NCBI RefSeq assembly: GCF_033110965.1
Contig: NZ_CP137003.1
Location: 310,001-374,000 of the forward strand
Source of the DNA: Raineyella sp. LH-20
GTDB taxonomy: Bacteria; Actinomycetota; Actinomycetes; Propionibacteriales; Propionibacteriaceae
DNA length: 64,000 nt
Direction: 5' to 3'
The notes below the pieces were generated by a model that was given only the letters and a program-made list of their open reading frames with translations, searched no databases and was not told the origin of the DNA. The translations under genes and the position numbers were made by a program. The first letter of the stretch is position 1. Each line of letters begins with the position of its first letter. Positions 45,492-63,728 of the stretch are shown here, one piece after another.

Positions 45492-46442
45492 TCAGGCGCC
45501 GGGCGCGACCGGCTTGTCCGGCAGCGGCTCTTCGGAGACGTCGTGCGAGGAGTGTGACTGGACGTGGACGTACACGTCACTGGCGTGCAGCTCTGCGGCG
45601 ATCGCCGCCTTGACCTCCTCGGCGAGCGCCCGGGCCCGGCCGACCGTCCACTCGTCCGGGACGCACATGAAGGTGTGCACCAGGGCGAGCTGGCCCTGCT
45701 GGACGGTCTGGTTGGCCAGGAAGTGCACCGGCTCCCGGGCGGCGAAGACGGCTTCCACCGCCCGGATCCGCGCGACGTCCTCCGCGTCGAGGGACGAGCT
45801 GAGCAGCAGCGTCCCGGAACGGCGCAACAGCCCCCAGCCGGTGATCAGGATGTTGCCGCCGACCAGGATCGCGACGATCGGGTCGAGCGGCTGCCAGTGG
45901 GTCAGGGCGACCAGCCCGATGCCGACCAGCACGCCGGCCGAGGTCCAGACATCGGTCATCAGGTGTCGGCCGTCCGCCTCCAGAGCGATCGACCGATGGC
46001 GGCGGCCGGCCCTGCGCAGCACCAGGGAGACGACCAGGTTGACCAGCGAGGCACCGGTGGACAGCAGCAGGCCGACGCCGAGCTGTTCGACCGGCTGCGG
46101 GTGGATCAGCCGCTGCACCGCGGTGTAGATGATCAGCGTCGCGGCCACCAGGATCATCGAGCCCTCGGCGAGGGAGGAGAAGTACTCCGCCTTGCCGTGG
46201 CCGAAGGGGTGCCCTTCGTCGGCGGGCTTCGCCGCCAGCCGCAGTGCCCACACGCCGATCAGGGCCGCGGCGAGGTTGACCATCGACTCCATGGCGTCGG
46301 ACAGCAGGCCGACCGATCCGGTCAGCACCGCGGCGCCGCCCTTGATCGCCATCGTGGCCAGGGCGGCGGCCACGGACAGCCACATGAAGCGGCGGAGGAT
46401 GCGTGTGTCGACGATCTGCCCGGCGGTCACAGGGGTGCTCAT
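45492..46442 (-). CDS. Cation diffusion facilitator (CDF) family transporter
   Basis: CDF proteins export divalent metals (zinc, cobalt, manganese or iron) against protons. The 316 residues contain six transmembrane helices. The metal-site motif of helix II is SDAMES (a DxxxS/D variant), helix V has ADGRHLMTDVWTS with the H-x3-D pair, and HPFGHGKAEYFSSLAEG follows the second helix. The C-terminal cytoplasmic domain (about 210-300) is the dimerisation fold, with a His-rich HVQSHSSHD near the end. The metal is not predictable by eye. Confidence 0.9.
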   Translation of the reverse strand: MSTPVTAGQIVDTRILRRFMWLSVAAALATMAIKGGAAVLTGSVGLLSDAMESMVNLAAALIGVWALRLAAKPADEGHPFGHGKAEYFSSLAEGSMILVAATLIIYTAVQRLIHPQPVEQLGVGLLLSTGASLVNLVVSLVLRRAGRRHRSIALEADGRHLMTDVWTSAGVLVGIGLVALTHWQPLDPIVAILVGGNILITGWGLLRRSGTLLLSSSLDAEDVARIRAVEAVFAAREPVHFLANQTVQQGQLALVHTFMCVPDEWTVGRARALAEEVKAAIAAELHASDVYVHVQSHSSHDVSEEPLPDKPVAPGA

Positions 46443-46552
46443 GGGGTGCGAGAGTAGCCGCCGTACGGCCGTCCCGGTAGCGAGGGAAGGCTCGCGGAAG
46501 ACAGGTGAGGCTCAGGCAACCCGCCCCCGAGGTGCGTCGACGACCGGAGTCC

Positions 46553-47395
46553 TCAGTGCCCGAAGCGGAGCGGGTCGAGCAGGTCGGCCTGCGGATCCTC
46601 CAGCGCCCCGATCGCGGCCATCTGGTCCGGCGACAGGGTGAAGTCGAAGACCGCGAGGTTCTCCTGCTGGCGGCGCGGATCGGCGGACTTCGGCACCGCC
46701 ACGACGCCCTGCTGGACCTCCCACCGCAGCACCACCTGGGCGGTCGTCCGCCCCAGCGTCCGGGCGGCGTCCTGCACCGCGGCCGACGCCATCAGCGCGT
46801 CGCGGTGGTCGCGGCCGAGCGGGCTCCAGGCCTCGGTCACGATCCCGTGCTCGCGGTGGATCGCGACCAGGTCCCGGCGCGGCCGGGTCGGGTCCAGCTC
46901 GACCTGGTTGACCTCCGGCACGTACCCGTGCGCGAACAGGTCGGAGAGGAACGGCGCGGTGAAGTTCGAGGTGCCGATCCCCCGGGTCAGCCCGGCCTGC
47001 TGGACCGCCAGCAGCCCCTCGTACGCCTCCAGGTAACGGCCCTGGTCCGGGTTGGGCCAATGGATCAGCAGCAGATCGACGTAGTCGAGGCCCATCCGCT
47101 CCAGCGCCGCCTCGAGGGCCGGCCGGACCAGATCGCGGCCATGCCACTTCCGGTTGAACTTGGTGGTGACGAAGACGTCCTCGCGGGCGACCGACGCCTG
47201 CCGCACCCCCGCCCCCACCGCGGCCTCGTTCTCGTAATTCTCTGCCGTATCGAGAAGCCGGTAGCCGCTCTCCAGCGCGGTGACGACCGCCTCGGTGCAC
47301 GCCGCGCCGGTCATCGGCCAGGTGCCGAGCCCGAGCAGCGGGATGGCACCTCCGCTGCGGAGCGGGGTGGTCGGGGCGAGCTGTGCAGCGGCCAT
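46553..47395 (-). CDS. Aldo/keto reductase, 2,5-diketo-D-gluconate reductase type
   Basis: An NADPH-dependent reductase of the AKR5 group. The 280 residues have the catalytic tetrad Asp49, Tyr54, Lys79 and His112 (DTAENYENE, TTKFN and LLIHWPNP). The C-terminal VVAVPKSADPRRQQENLAVFDF binds the cofactor's 2'-phosphate through Lys and Arg. Substrate unknown. It is divergent from treY across 94 bp. Confidence 0.92.
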   Translation of the reverse strand: MAAAQLAPTTPLRSGGAIPLLGLGTWPMTGAACTEAVVTALESGYRLLDTAENYENEAAVGAGVRQASVAREDVFVTTKFNRKWHGRDLVRPALEAALERMGLDYVDLLLIHWPNPDQGRYLEAYEGLLAVQQAGLTRGIGTSNFTAPFLSDLFAHGYVPEVNQVELDPTRPRRDLVAIHREHGIVTEAWSPLGRDHRDALMASAAVQDAARTLGRTTAQVVLRWEVQQGVVAVPKSADPRRQQENLAVFDFTLSPDQMAAIGALEDPQADLLDPLRFGH

Positions 47396-47489
47396 GGATT
47401 CCTCCTCGACGGGGCGGGCATCGACGTCTCCACCCTATCCGGACTCCTCCGCCGGATAGTGTGAGGCAGGATCGGCGGAAGGACAACAC

Positions 47490-49763
47490 GTGCGTACCCC
47501 CACCTCGACCTACAGACTCCAGATCACCCGCGACTTCACCCTGCGGCAGGCCGCGGCGATGATCGACTACCTGCAGGACCTCGGGGTGGGTGCGCTCTAT
47601 CTGTCCCCACTGCTCGCGTCGACCGCCGGCTCCGAGCACGGCTACGACTGCGTCGACCCGACCCGGATCGATCCACACCGCGGCGGCGAGCAGGCCTGGG
47701 CCGCTCTCGTCGAGGCCGCCCACGCGGCTGGGATCGGGATCGTCGTCGACATCGTCCCCAACCATCTCGGCATCGCCGAGCCGGACCAGAACCCGAGCTG
47801 GTGGAGCGTGCTGCGCGAGGGCCGCGAGTCCCCGTACGCCGCCTGGTACGACATCGACTGGGACCGGTTCCCCATCCTGCTGCCGGTGCTCGGCGAGGAC
47901 CGCGACGAGAACCTCACCCTCGTGGTGACCGACGACGGGGCGCAACTCGACTACTTCGGTCATCGGTACCCGGTCGCGGAGGGCACCTGGCAGCCGGGCG
48001 ACTCGGCGGCCGCCGTCCACGGGCGCCAGCACTACCGACTGATCTCGTGGCGCCGCGGCGACACCGACATCACCTACCGGCGCTTCTTCACCGTCACCAG
48101 CCTGGCCGGAGTCCACCAGGAGGACCCTGAGGTCTTCGCCGCCACCCACGCCCGGATCGCCCGGTGGATCGCCGACGGGCAGGTCGACGGGCTGCGGGTC
48201 GACCATCCGGACGGTCTGTGCGACCCCGGCGGCTACTTCGTCCGGCTGCGCGAGCTGGCCCCGGACGCCTGGATCGTCGGCGAGAAGATCCTGGAGCGCG
48301 GCGAGCACCTGCCGAGCTGGCCGATCCAGGGCACCAGCGGGTACGACGCGATGTTCGATGCCGGCGCGGTGTTCCTCGATCCGGCCGCCGAGAAGCAGTT
48401 CTCCCGGATCTACACCTCGATCACCGGCGACCAGGTCGGGATCGCCGACCACGTCCTGGAGGGCAAGCTCAACGCGGCGTACGAGTTGCTCGAGGCCGAG
48501 CGGCACCGGATCGCCCGGCTCGCCCCGGAGATCGAGACCGAACCACTGGAGTCGGCGCTGGCCGAGATCGCCGCCCGCTTCGAGGTGTACCGCTCCTACC
48601 TGCCGCAGGGCGACGGCTACCTGATCGCCGCCGAACGGGCCGCCGTCGCGGCCCGTCCCGACCTCGCCGAGGTGATCGGCGCGATCAGCGGTCGGCTGCA
48701 CGATCCTGTCGACGAGGTGGCCCAGCGGTTCCAGCAGCTCTGCGGTGCGGTGATGGCCAAGGGCGTCGAGGACACCGCCTACTATCGCTACTCCCGGTTC
48801 ATCGCCCTCAACGAGGTGGGGGGCGATCCGGGCACCTTCGGCATCGGGGTGGGCGAGTTCCACCGGCGGATGGCCCAGCGCCAGGCCCACTGGCCGCACT
48901 CGATGACGTCGCTGTCCACCCACGACACGAAGCGCAGCGAGGACGTCCGGGCCCGGCTCAACGTGCTGGCCGAGATCGGCGACATCTGGGGTCCGTTCGC
49001 CCAGGGGGTGGTGGAGCGGATGGACATCGCCAACCGGCCGCTGGCCTACCTGCTCGCCCAGACCTTCGTCGGGGCGGCGCCGATCGCGCGGGAACGCATG
49101 CAGGCGTACGCCACCAAGGCGATGCGCGAGGCCTCCGACCAGACCAGCTGGACCGATCCGAACGAGGAGTTCGAGCAGGAGGTGCACGCCGCGATCGACC
49201 GCGCGTACGACGACCCCGACACCGTCGAGCTGATGCGTACGCTGCTCGGGCTGGTCGCCCGCCCGGGCTGGTCGAACTCCTTGGGACAGAAGCTGGTCCA
49301 GCTGACCATGCCCGGGGTGCCCGACGTCTACCAGGGCACCGAGCTGTGGGACGAGTCGCTGGTGGACCCGGACAACCGCCGGCCGGTCGACTTCACCGCC
49401 TGCGCCGACCTGCTGCGCCGCACCCAGCCGCCACCGCTGGACGCCACCGGCGCGGCGAAGCTGTGGATCACCTCCCGGGCACTGCGGCTGCGCCGGGAGC
49501 GGCCCGACCTGTTCACCGGCTACGCGCCGGTCTGTGCCGAGGGGCCCGCGGCCGACCACCTGGTCGCGTTCGACCGCGGCGGCGCGATCACCCTGGCCAC
49601 CCGGCTGCCGTACGGCCTGACCCATCAGGGCGGTTGGCGTGACACGGTCCTGCACCTCGACGGGACGTATCGCGACCAGCTGCAGGGGCTGGAGTGGTCG
49701 GGTACCGTCGCACTCGCAGACATCCTCGTCGACTACCCGGTGGGCCTGCTGGTCCGGCAGTGA
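47490..49763 (+). CDS. treY: Malto-oligosyltrehalose synthase TreY
   Basis: TreY rearranges the reducing-end glucose of malto-oligosaccharides into a trehalose unit, released by TreZ. The GTG at 47490 follows GGAAGGA and gives 757 residues of GH13 type. Catalytic-region motifs are DIVPNHLGIAEPDQNPSWW, VDGLRVDHPDGLCDP (nucleophile Asp), IVGEKILERGE (acid/base Glu) and TSLSTHDTKRSEDVRARL (transition-state Asp). The initial RTPTSTYRLQI segment is the TreY signature. The usual partners treZ and treX are not in the window. Confidence 0.94.
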   Translation: MRTPTSTYRLQITRDFTLRQAAAMIDYLQDLGVGALYLSPLLASTAGSEHGYDCVDPTRIDPHRGGEQAWAALVEAAHAAGIGIVVDIVPNHLGIAEPDQNPSWWSVLREGRESPYAAWYDIDWDRFPILLPVLGEDRDENLTLVVTDDGAQLDYFGHRYPVAEGTWQPGDSAAAVHGRQHYRLISWRRGDTDITYRRFFTVTSLAGVHQEDPEVFAATHARIARWIADGQVDGLRVDHPDGLCDPGGYFVRLRELAPDAWIVGEKILERGEHLPSWPIQGTSGYDAMFDAGAVFLDPAAEKQFSRIYTSITGDQVGIADHVLEGKLNAAYELLEAERHRIARLAPEIETEPLESALAEIAARFEVYRSYLPQGDGYLIAAERAAVAARPDLAEVIGAISGRLHDPVDEVAQRFQQLCGAVMAKGVEDTAYYRYSRFIALNEVGGDPGTFGIGVGEFHRRMAQRQAHWPHSMTSLSTHDTKRSEDVRARLNVLAEIGDIWGPFAQGVVERMDIANRPLAYLLAQTFVGAAPIARERMQAYATKAMREASDQTSWTDPNEEFEQEVHAAIDRAYDDPDTVELMRTLLGLVARPGWSNSLGQKLVQLTMPGVPDVYQGTELWDESLVDPDNRRPVDFTACADLLRRTQPPPLDATGAAKLWITSRALRLRRERPDLFTGYAPVCAEGPAADHLVAFDRGGAITLATRLPYGLTHQGGWRDTVLHLDGTYRDQLQGLEWSGTVALADILVDYPVGLLVRQ

Positions 49764-49807
49764 CCGCGGGCCTGCCGGTCCGCACCGTACGGACGGCCGA
49801 CCCGCCT

Positions 49808-49847
49808 GAAACGTACGGGGACCGAGAGAAACGTACGGGGACCGAGA
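49808..49847. repeat. Two perfect 20-bp tandem repeats with CGTACG core
   Basis: GAAACGTACGGGGACCGAGA at 49808-49827 is repeated exactly at 49828-49847, between treY and the next gene. Its end partly supplies the purine-rich sequence ahead of the ATG at 49859. Confidence 0.9.
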
Positions 49848-49858
49848 AAGAGGCCGAC

Positions 49859-50578
49859 ATGACGCTGCGCGTGGACATCTGGTCCGACATCGCCTGTCCC
49901 TGGTGCTACATCGGCAAGCGGCGATTCGACGCCGCACTGGCGGCGTTCACCCACCGCAACGATGTCCGGGTCACCTGGCGCTCCTACCAGCTGGATCCCG
50001 ACCTGCCGGAGCGCTACGACGGCAGCGAGGCGGAGTACCTCGCCGACGTCAAGGGGATGACGGCCGACCAGGTGCAGGAGATGCTGGCGGTGGTCGGCGA
50101 GCAGGCGGCCACCGTCGGACTGACGTACGACTGGGACCGGCTCGTCCCGGCCAACTCGCTGCGCGGCCACCAGCTGCTGCACCTCGCGCGCCGCACCGCC
50201 GGCATCGACGTCGGCGCGGTGAAGGACGACCTGCTGGCGGCGCACTTCGTCCGCGGCGAGGCGATCAGCGATCCCGACGTGCTGGTGGCGATCGGCGTAC
50301 GCCACGGGCTGACCGAGGGCGCGGTCCGCGCTGCGCTGGACGACGATGCGGTCCGCGCCGAAGTGCTCGCCGATTTCCGCACCGCCCGGTCGATCGGGGT
50401 CACCGGGGTGCCGTTCTTCGTGCTGGAGGACAAGTACGCCATCTCCGGCGCACAGCCCACCGAACTGTTCGCCCAGGCGCTGCAGAAGGTGTGGGAGGAG
50501 AGCCGTCCGGCACCGCGCAACTTCATCACCCTGGACACCGGTGACGCCCCCGCCTGCGGGCCGGAGGGCTGCGACTGA
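49859..50578 (+). CDS. FrnE-like DsbA-family oxidoreductase
   Basis: The ATG at 49859 gives 239 residues. After MTLRVDIWSDIACPWCYIGKRRFDAAL comes the thioredoxin-type active site CPWC (13-16) and the long helical insertion of the DsbA fold. The cis-Pro is in GVTGVPFFVLEDKYAISGAQP, the FrnE/2-hydroxychromene isomerase signature. No signal peptide, so it is cytoplasmic. The C-terminal CGPEGC adds a second Cys pair, as in Deinococcus FrnE, a cytoplasmic oxidoreductase for oxidative-stress defence. Exact substrate unknown. Confidence 0.9.
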   Translation: MTLRVDIWSDIACPWCYIGKRRFDAALAAFTHRNDVRVTWRSYQLDPDLPERYDGSEAEYLADVKGMTADQVQEMLAVVGEQAATVGLTYDWDRLVPANSLRGHQLLHLARRTAGIDVGAVKDDLLAAHFVRGEAISDPDVLVAIGVRHGLTEGAVRAALDDDAVRAEVLADFRTARSIGVTGVPFFVLEDKYAISGAQPTELFAQALQKVWEESRPAPRNFITLDTGDAPACGPEGCD

Positions 50579-50648
50579 TCCTCGTAGGGCGGTTGCCGCG
50601 GCTCCGCTGCGCCGCCACGGTCGATCCGTACCGGCGCGACCCCGCCGG

Positions 50649-51125
50649 TCAGTCTGCGATCAGCTCCCGGTCCGGGTGCGCGGACTGCCACCCGTCGATC
50701 GCCCGGGTCCAGTCCTCCCCGACGAAGGTGACGACCGACGCGGGGAACAGCGAGTCCTCCTCACGCAGCATGTGTTCGTGCAGTTCGGCCACCTGATCGG
50801 CGAAGGCCCTGCGGTGGGCGGCGTCGGTGACGTCGAGCGCTTGCAGGAAGCCGGCGAGCGCCCGGTGCTCCTCGACCAAGGGCCCGATGTAGTCGGCGAA
50901 GTCGTCAGGGTAGCGGTCGACCATCACCGCGAACAGGCCGCCCTCCTCCCCCTGCCAGTGCCCCTCCAACTCGACGGCCAGCCGGGCGATCTCATCACGG
51001 GCCTTGGCGTACTCCCCGGCGTCCATCGCCCGGCGTGCGCGGTCGGCGAGGTCGCGGGCGCTGTCGTGTTCCGCGTAGTAATCGCGGATCAGCGTCATGT
51101 CCTGGCAGCCGCAGTAGTTGCACAT
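50649..51125 (-). CDS. Hemerythrin-domain protein
   Basis: The ATG at 51125 gives 158 residues. The hemerythrin-like domain (10-145) has the expected His/Glu ligands: EHDSAR, GHWQGEEGGLF, VEEHRALAGFL and LHEHMLREEDSLFP. The first eight residues (MCNYCGCQ) carry three Cys in CNYCGC, which could bind metal or form a redox pair. Proteins of this type sense or store oxygen, nitric oxide or iron; near the nitrate genes a role against NO is plausible but unproven. The open frame extends to 51323 but with no domain. Confidence 0.88.
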   Translation of the reverse strand: MCNYCGCQDMTLIRDYYAEHDSARDLADRARRAMDAGEYAKARDEIARLAVELEGHWQGEEGGLFAVMVDRYPDDFADYIGPLVEEHRALAGFLQALDVTDAAHRRAFADQVAELHEHMLREEDSLFPASVVTFVGEDWTRAIDGWQSAHPDRELIAD

Positions 51126-51194
51126 GCGGCGATCCTCACACGGCCATTTCGTACGGTCAAGGATGGTTTTTCGGAGGCGGCGATCCCGGAGACG

Positions 51195-51229
51195 CAGGAG
51201 GCCCACCCCGTGACGGGGTGGGCCTCCTG
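51195..51229 (-). terminator. Terminator after tuf (bidirectional hairpin)
   Basis: A perfect 16-bp stem (51195-51210 with 51214-51229) closes a TGA loop, about 40 bp beyond the tuf stop codon on the minus strand. It marks the end of the str operon and separates tuf from the hemerythrin gene. Confidence 0.9.
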
Positions 51230-51270
51230 GTGCGTCGAGCAGTGCCTGGTGGGGCGGCGTACGCCTCAGA

Positions 51271-52461
<1,191 letters not shown>

Positions 52462-52559
52462 TGGGGCTCCTTCTTGATGGTCGCCTCACTGGTTGCGAGG
52501 CGCGCGTTGATTACTACCGGTCTGACGCTTTGCCGGGTCTCCCGAGGGTGACCCGGCCA

Positions 52560-52588
52560 AGTTTTCTGCACCGGCGCCGCATAGTCAA
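52560..52588 (-). promoter_or_regulatory. Probable tuf promoter (TTGACT-N17-AAAACT)
   Basis: TTGACT (52583-52588) and AAAACT (52560-52565) on the minus strand are 17 bases apart, about 100 bp before the tuf ATG. A separate tuf promoter is common. Confidence 0.5.
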
Positions 52589-52644
52589 ACCGGAGCTATA
52601 CTACTCGGTCCATCCTATCCGGCGCCGGTCAGAGGATCAGGCGA

Positions 52645-54744
52645 TCACTCGCCGCCGCGGGCCTTCTGGATGACCTCTTCGGACACGTTCTTCGGGGTCT
52701 CGGCGTACGAGTGGAACTCCATCGAGTAGGAGGCCTGGCCCGAGGTCTTCGAGCGCAGGTCACCGACGTAGCCGAACATCTCCGACAGCGGGACCAGTGC
52801 GTGGACGACCTTGTTGCCGTGCTGGTCCTCCATCGACTGCACCTGGCCACGGCGGGCGTTCAGGTCACCGATGACGGTGCCCAGGTAGTCCTCCGGGGTG
52901 GTCACGTCGACGGCCATGATCGGCTCGAGCAGGACCGGGTTGGCCTTCTTGGCGGCCTCCTTGAAGGCCATCGAACCGGCGATCTTGAACGCGAGCTCGG
53001 AGGAGTCGACGTCGTGGTAGGCGCCGTCGACCAGGGTCACCTTGACGTCCTCGACCGGGTAGCCGGCGAGCACACCGAACTGCATGGCCTCCTGGATGCC
53101 GGCGTCGACCGACGGGATGTACTCCCGGGGGATGCGACCACCGGTGACGGCGTTGACGAACTCGTACCCGGAGCCCGGCTCCTGCGGCTCGACGTCGATG
53201 ATGACGCGACCGTACTGGCCCGAGCCACCGGACTGCTTCTTGTGGGTGTACTCGAACTTCTCGACCTTCTTGCGCAGCGACTCGCGGTAGGCCACCTGCG
53301 GCTTGCCGATGTTGGCCTCCACGTGGAACTCACGCTTCATCCGGTCGATCAGCACGTCCAGGTGGAGCTCGCCCATGCCGGCGATGATGGTCTGGCCGGT
53401 CTCCTCGTCGGTGTGCACCTGGAAGGTCGGGTCCTCCTCGGCAAGGCGCTGGATGGCGACGCCGAGCTTCTCCTGGTCGGCCTTCGAGTTCGGCTCGATG
53501 GCCTGCTCGATGACCGGGGCGGGGAAGGTCATCGACTCCAGCACGACCGGGTTGGCCGTATCGCACAGGGTGTCACCGGTGCCGGTGTCCTTCAGACCCA
53601 TCACGGCGACGATCTGGCCGGCGCCGATCGAGGCGATCTCCTCACGCTTGTTGGCGTGCATCTGGTAGATTTTGCCGATCCGCTCCTTCTTGCCCTTCAC
53701 CGAGTTGAGCACGGTGGAACCGGTATCCAGTCGGCCGGAGTAGACCCGGATGTAGGTCAGTCGGCCGAGGTGCGGGTCGGCGGCGATCTTGAAGGCCAGC
53801 ATGGCGAGCGGCTGGTCGTCGGCCGGGTGGCGCTCGATGACGACCGACTCGTCGCCGGGCTTGAAGCCCTCGATGGCCGGGATGTCGAGCGGCGACGGCA
53901 GGTAGTCGACGACTGCGTCGAGGAGCGGCTGGACGCCCTTGTTCTTGAAGGCGGTGCCCAGGAACACGGCGGTGATGGAGCTGGACAGCACGGCGCGGCG
54001 GACCGCGGCCTTCAGCTCGGCGACGGTGAACTCCTCGCCGCCGAGGTACTTCTCCATGAACTCCTCGTCGTTCTCCGCGACGACCTCGAGCAGCTCGGTG
54101 TGAGCGGCCTCAGCGGCCTCCCGCAGGTCGGCCGGGATCTCCTCGATCTCGTAGTCCTCGCCCACCTTGGTCTCGCCGCGCCACACCAGGGCGCGCATCT
54201 CGACCAGGTCGATGACGCCGTAGAAGTCGGACTCGGCGCCCAGCGGCAGCTGCATGACGGCGGCGGTCGCGTTCAGGCGGGTCCGGATGGTCTCGACGGC
54301 GTGGTCGAAGCTGGCGCCCGTACGGTCCATCTTGTTGACGAAGCAGATCCGCGGCACACCGTACTTGTCCGCCTGGCGCCACACGGTCATCGACTGCGGC
54401 TCGACACCGGCGACACCGTCGAAGACGGCCACCGCACCGTCGAGGACGCGCAGCGAGCGCTCCACCTCGACGGTGAAGTCGACGTGGCCGGGGGTGTCGA
54501 TGATGTTGATCTGGATGTCGTGCCAGTGGCAGGTGGTGGCAGCGGAGGTGATGGTGATGCCACGCTCCTGCTCCTGCTCCATCCAGTCCATCGTGGCGCC
54601 GCCCTCGTGCACCTCACCGATCTTGTAGTTGATACCGGTGTAGAACAGGATGCGCTCGGTGGTGGTGGTCTTACCAGCATCGATGTGCGCCATGATCCCG
54701 ATGTTGCGGACCTTGGCGAGGTCGGTTTCAATCTCGACAGCCAC
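52645..54744 (-). CDS. fusA: Elongation factor G
   Basis: EF-G drives translocation and, with RRF, ribosome recycling. The 699 residues are of full length with five domains. GTPase motifs are [15 protein letters not shown], the switch [31 protein letters not shown] and NKMDRTGA. The fusidic-acid contact region shows no obvious change by eye. It lies 237 bp after rpsG. Confidence 0.99.
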   Translation of the reverse strand: MAVEIETDLAKVRNIGIMAHIDAGKTTTTERILFYTGINYKIGEVHEGGATMDWMEQEQERGITITSAATTCHWHDIQINIIDTPGHVDFTVEVERSLRVLDGAVAVFDGVAGVEPQSMTVWRQADKYGVPRICFVNKMDRTGASFDHAVETIRTRLNATAAVMQLPLGAESDFYGVIDLVEMRALVWRGETKVGEDYEIEEIPADLREAAEAAHTELLEVVAENDEEFMEKYLGGEEFTVAELKAAVRRAVLSSSITAVFLGTAFKNKGVQPLLDAVVDYLPSPLDIPAIEGFKPGDESVVIERHPADDQPLAMLAFKIAADPHLGRLTYIRVYSGRLDTGSTVLNSVKGKKERIGKIYQMHANKREEIASIGAGQIVAVMGLKDTGTGDTLCDTANPVVLESMTFPAPVIEQAIEPNSKADQEKLGVAIQRLAEEDPTFQVHTDEETGQTIIAGMGELHLDVLIDRMKREFHVEANIGKPQVAYRESLRKKVEKFEYTHKKQSGGSGQYGRVIIDVEPQEPGSGYEFVNAVTGGRIPREYIPSVDAGIQEAMQFGVLAGYPVEDVKVTLVDGAYHDVDSSELAFKIAGSMAFKEAAKKANPVLLEPIMAVDVTTPEDYLGTVIGDLNARRGQVQSMEDQHGNKVVHALVPLSEMFGYVGDLRSKTSGQASYSMEFHSYAETPKNVSEEVIQKARGGE

Positions 54745-54981
54745 GAAGGGTACCTCTCGTCATGTGTGCGGTCTTCCGGGTTGACCGCACGTGGCGGCGT
54801 GACCGGTGGTCAGTGGATGGGTGGCCGACGCACGCCCCGACGGCGGCGCGGCCCGATGGGCGTGCGACACGCGACCCTGCACAGGGTACGGCGACGGGCG
54901 CCGACGATCCAACCCGGGCGGTACGAGGATGCGTACCGCCACAGCGGACCATCGGCGCCCGGCGCCGTGCAGCAAGGGGTG

Positions 54982-55452
54982 TCACCAACGGTAATGAGCG
55001 AAAGCCTTGTTGGCCTCGGCCATCTTGTGGGTGTCCTCGCGACGCTTCACCGAAGCGCCGAGGCCGTTGGAGGCGTCGAGGATCTCGTTCATCAGGCGCT
55101 CGGCCATCGTCTTCTCGCGGCGATCCCGGGAGAATCCGACCAGCCAGCGCAGCGCCAGCGTGGTGGCGCGGGCCGGCTTGACCTCGACCGGGACCTGGTA
55201 GGTGGCGCCGCCGACGCGGCGGGACTTCACCTCGAGAGAGGGCTTCACATTGTCCAGAGCGCGCTTCAGGGTCTGCACCGGGTCGACGCCGGTCTTGGCC
55301 CGGGTGCCCTCGAGAGCGGTGTAGACGATGTTCTGCGCGACGGACTTCTTGCCGTCCACCAGGATCTTGCTGACCAGCTGGCTCACCAGGGGAGAGCCGT
55401 AGACCGGATCGGCGGGCATCGGGCGACGGGGCGCGGGACCCTTACGAGGCAT
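54982..55452 (-). CDS. rpsG: 30S ribosomal protein S7
   Basis: S7 organises the 30S head at the exit site and in E. coli represses the str operon. The 156 residues start [48 protein letters not shown] and include [50 protein letters not shown]. Start overlaps the rpsL stop by one base. Confidence 0.98.
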   Translation of the reverse strand: MPRKGPAPRRPMPADPVYGSPLVSQLVSKILVDGKKSVAQNIVYTALEGTRAKTGVDPVQTLKRALDNVKPSLEVKSRRVGGATYQVPVEVKPARATTLALRWLVGFSRDRREKTMAERLMNEILDASNGLGASVKRREDTHKMAEANKAFAHYRW

Positions 55453-55823
55453 TACTTCTCCTTCTTCGCACCGTAGCGGCTGCGGGCCTGCTTACGGTTC
55501 TTGACGCCCTGGGTGTCCAGCGAGCCGCGGATGATCTTGTAACGAACGCCCGGGAGGTCCTTCACACGACCGCCACGCACGAGCACCATCGAGTGCTCCT
55601 GGAGGTTGTGACCCACGCCCGGGATGTACGCCGTCACCTCGACACCGCTGGAGAGCCGCACACGGGCGACCTTCCGCAGCGCCGAGTTCGGCTTCTTCGG
55701 GGTGGTGGTGTAGACGCGGGTGCAGACGCCACGGCGCTGCGGAGAGCCCTTCAGGGCAGGCGTCTTGCTCTTCGTCGCCTTGTCGGTCCGGCCCTTGCGG
55801 ACCAGCTGCTGGATAGTTGGCAC
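55452..55823 (-). CDS. rpsL: 30S ribosomal protein S12
   Basis: S12 sits at the decoding centre. The GTG at 55823 gives 123 residues beginning [15 protein letters not shown], the family start; the longer frame to 55856 adds 11 residues that are not S12-like. Both streptomycin-contact regions, [16 protein letters not shown] and [17 protein letters not shown], keep the wild-type Lys residues by eye. First gene of the str operon, following a leader of about 350 nucleotides. Confidence 0.98.
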   Translation of the reverse strand: MPTIQQLVRKGRTDKATKSKTPALKGSPQRRGVCTRVYTTTPKKPNSALRKVARVRLSSGVEVTAYIPGVGHNLQEHSMVLVRGGRVKDLPGVRYKIIRGSLDTQGVKNRKQARSRYGAKKEK

Positions 55824-56172
55824 CGGCTGGTATCTCTTTCCGTTGGTCGGGCACACCCGGCGGTCGGGTGTGCCCTGATGTCGTACGACTCCTGGCGGGG
55901 TCAGATGACTCCTGGCTGCGACCCCCTACCGGCGAGGACGTACGCGCGGGAAAGACCCTTGCGCGACGTCGCCTCGTGGCGGCGGGACGACCGCATGTTC
56001 GCGGCTCTGCCGGCGGTTCCGAAAGCCTTCGGTGGCCGACACCGCGCACGGCGCGATACGGAACCTCACCCAGGTTGTTCACCACGATCGGCCGTGCCGG
56101 CCGATGGCCGACAGCCGATCACCCCGCGAGCGGGCGCTGCGACTGGTCCGGACAGGCCGGACACAGATAGCA
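55824..56172 (-). other. Long leader region upstream of rpsL
   Basis: About 350 bp separate the probable promoter from rpsL. No credible gene is seen on either strand. A 10-bp direct repeat GACTCCTGGC is present at about 55886 and 55906. It could be a mRNA leader with control function. Confidence 0.45.
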
Positions 56173-56201
56173 AGGCTACCGACTTTCCTGCCATCGGTCA
56201 A
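56173..56201 (-). promoter_or_regulatory. Probable str operon promoter (TTGACC-N17-TAGCCT)
   Basis: On the minus strand TTGACC (56196-56201) and TAGCCT (56173-56178) are 17 bases apart. It lies between the rpoC terminator and rpsL, where a promoter is needed. Confidence 0.55.
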
Positions 56202-56240
56202 AACACCTGCGCGGGCGGCACGTCACTCTACACGGAAACG

Positions 56241-56272
56241 CCGTGGGGGCGTCCTTCCGGACGCCCCCACGG
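56241..56272 (-). terminator. Terminator after rpoC
   Basis: A perfect 14-bp stem (56241-56254 with 56259-56272) closes a TTCC loop, 29 bp beyond the rpoC stop codon. Confidence 0.9.
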
Positions 56273-56301
56273 CGGTGCAGATCCCCTGTGACGGGCTCCG
56301 A

Positions 56302-60162
<3,861 letters not shown>

Positions 60163-60233
60163 GTTGTATCTCTTCCTCCCGCCTCGTCAGGCGGGCTGAT
60201 AGTCCTGAAAGAGTTGCTGGTGGGTGAGGGAAG

Positions 60234-63728
<3,495 letters not shown>

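Noticed and set aside
46512-49937. Open frame of 1141 codons on the minus strand opposite treY
   Set aside because: Runs through treY in antisense and into the aldo/keto reductase in a wrong frame; no domain.
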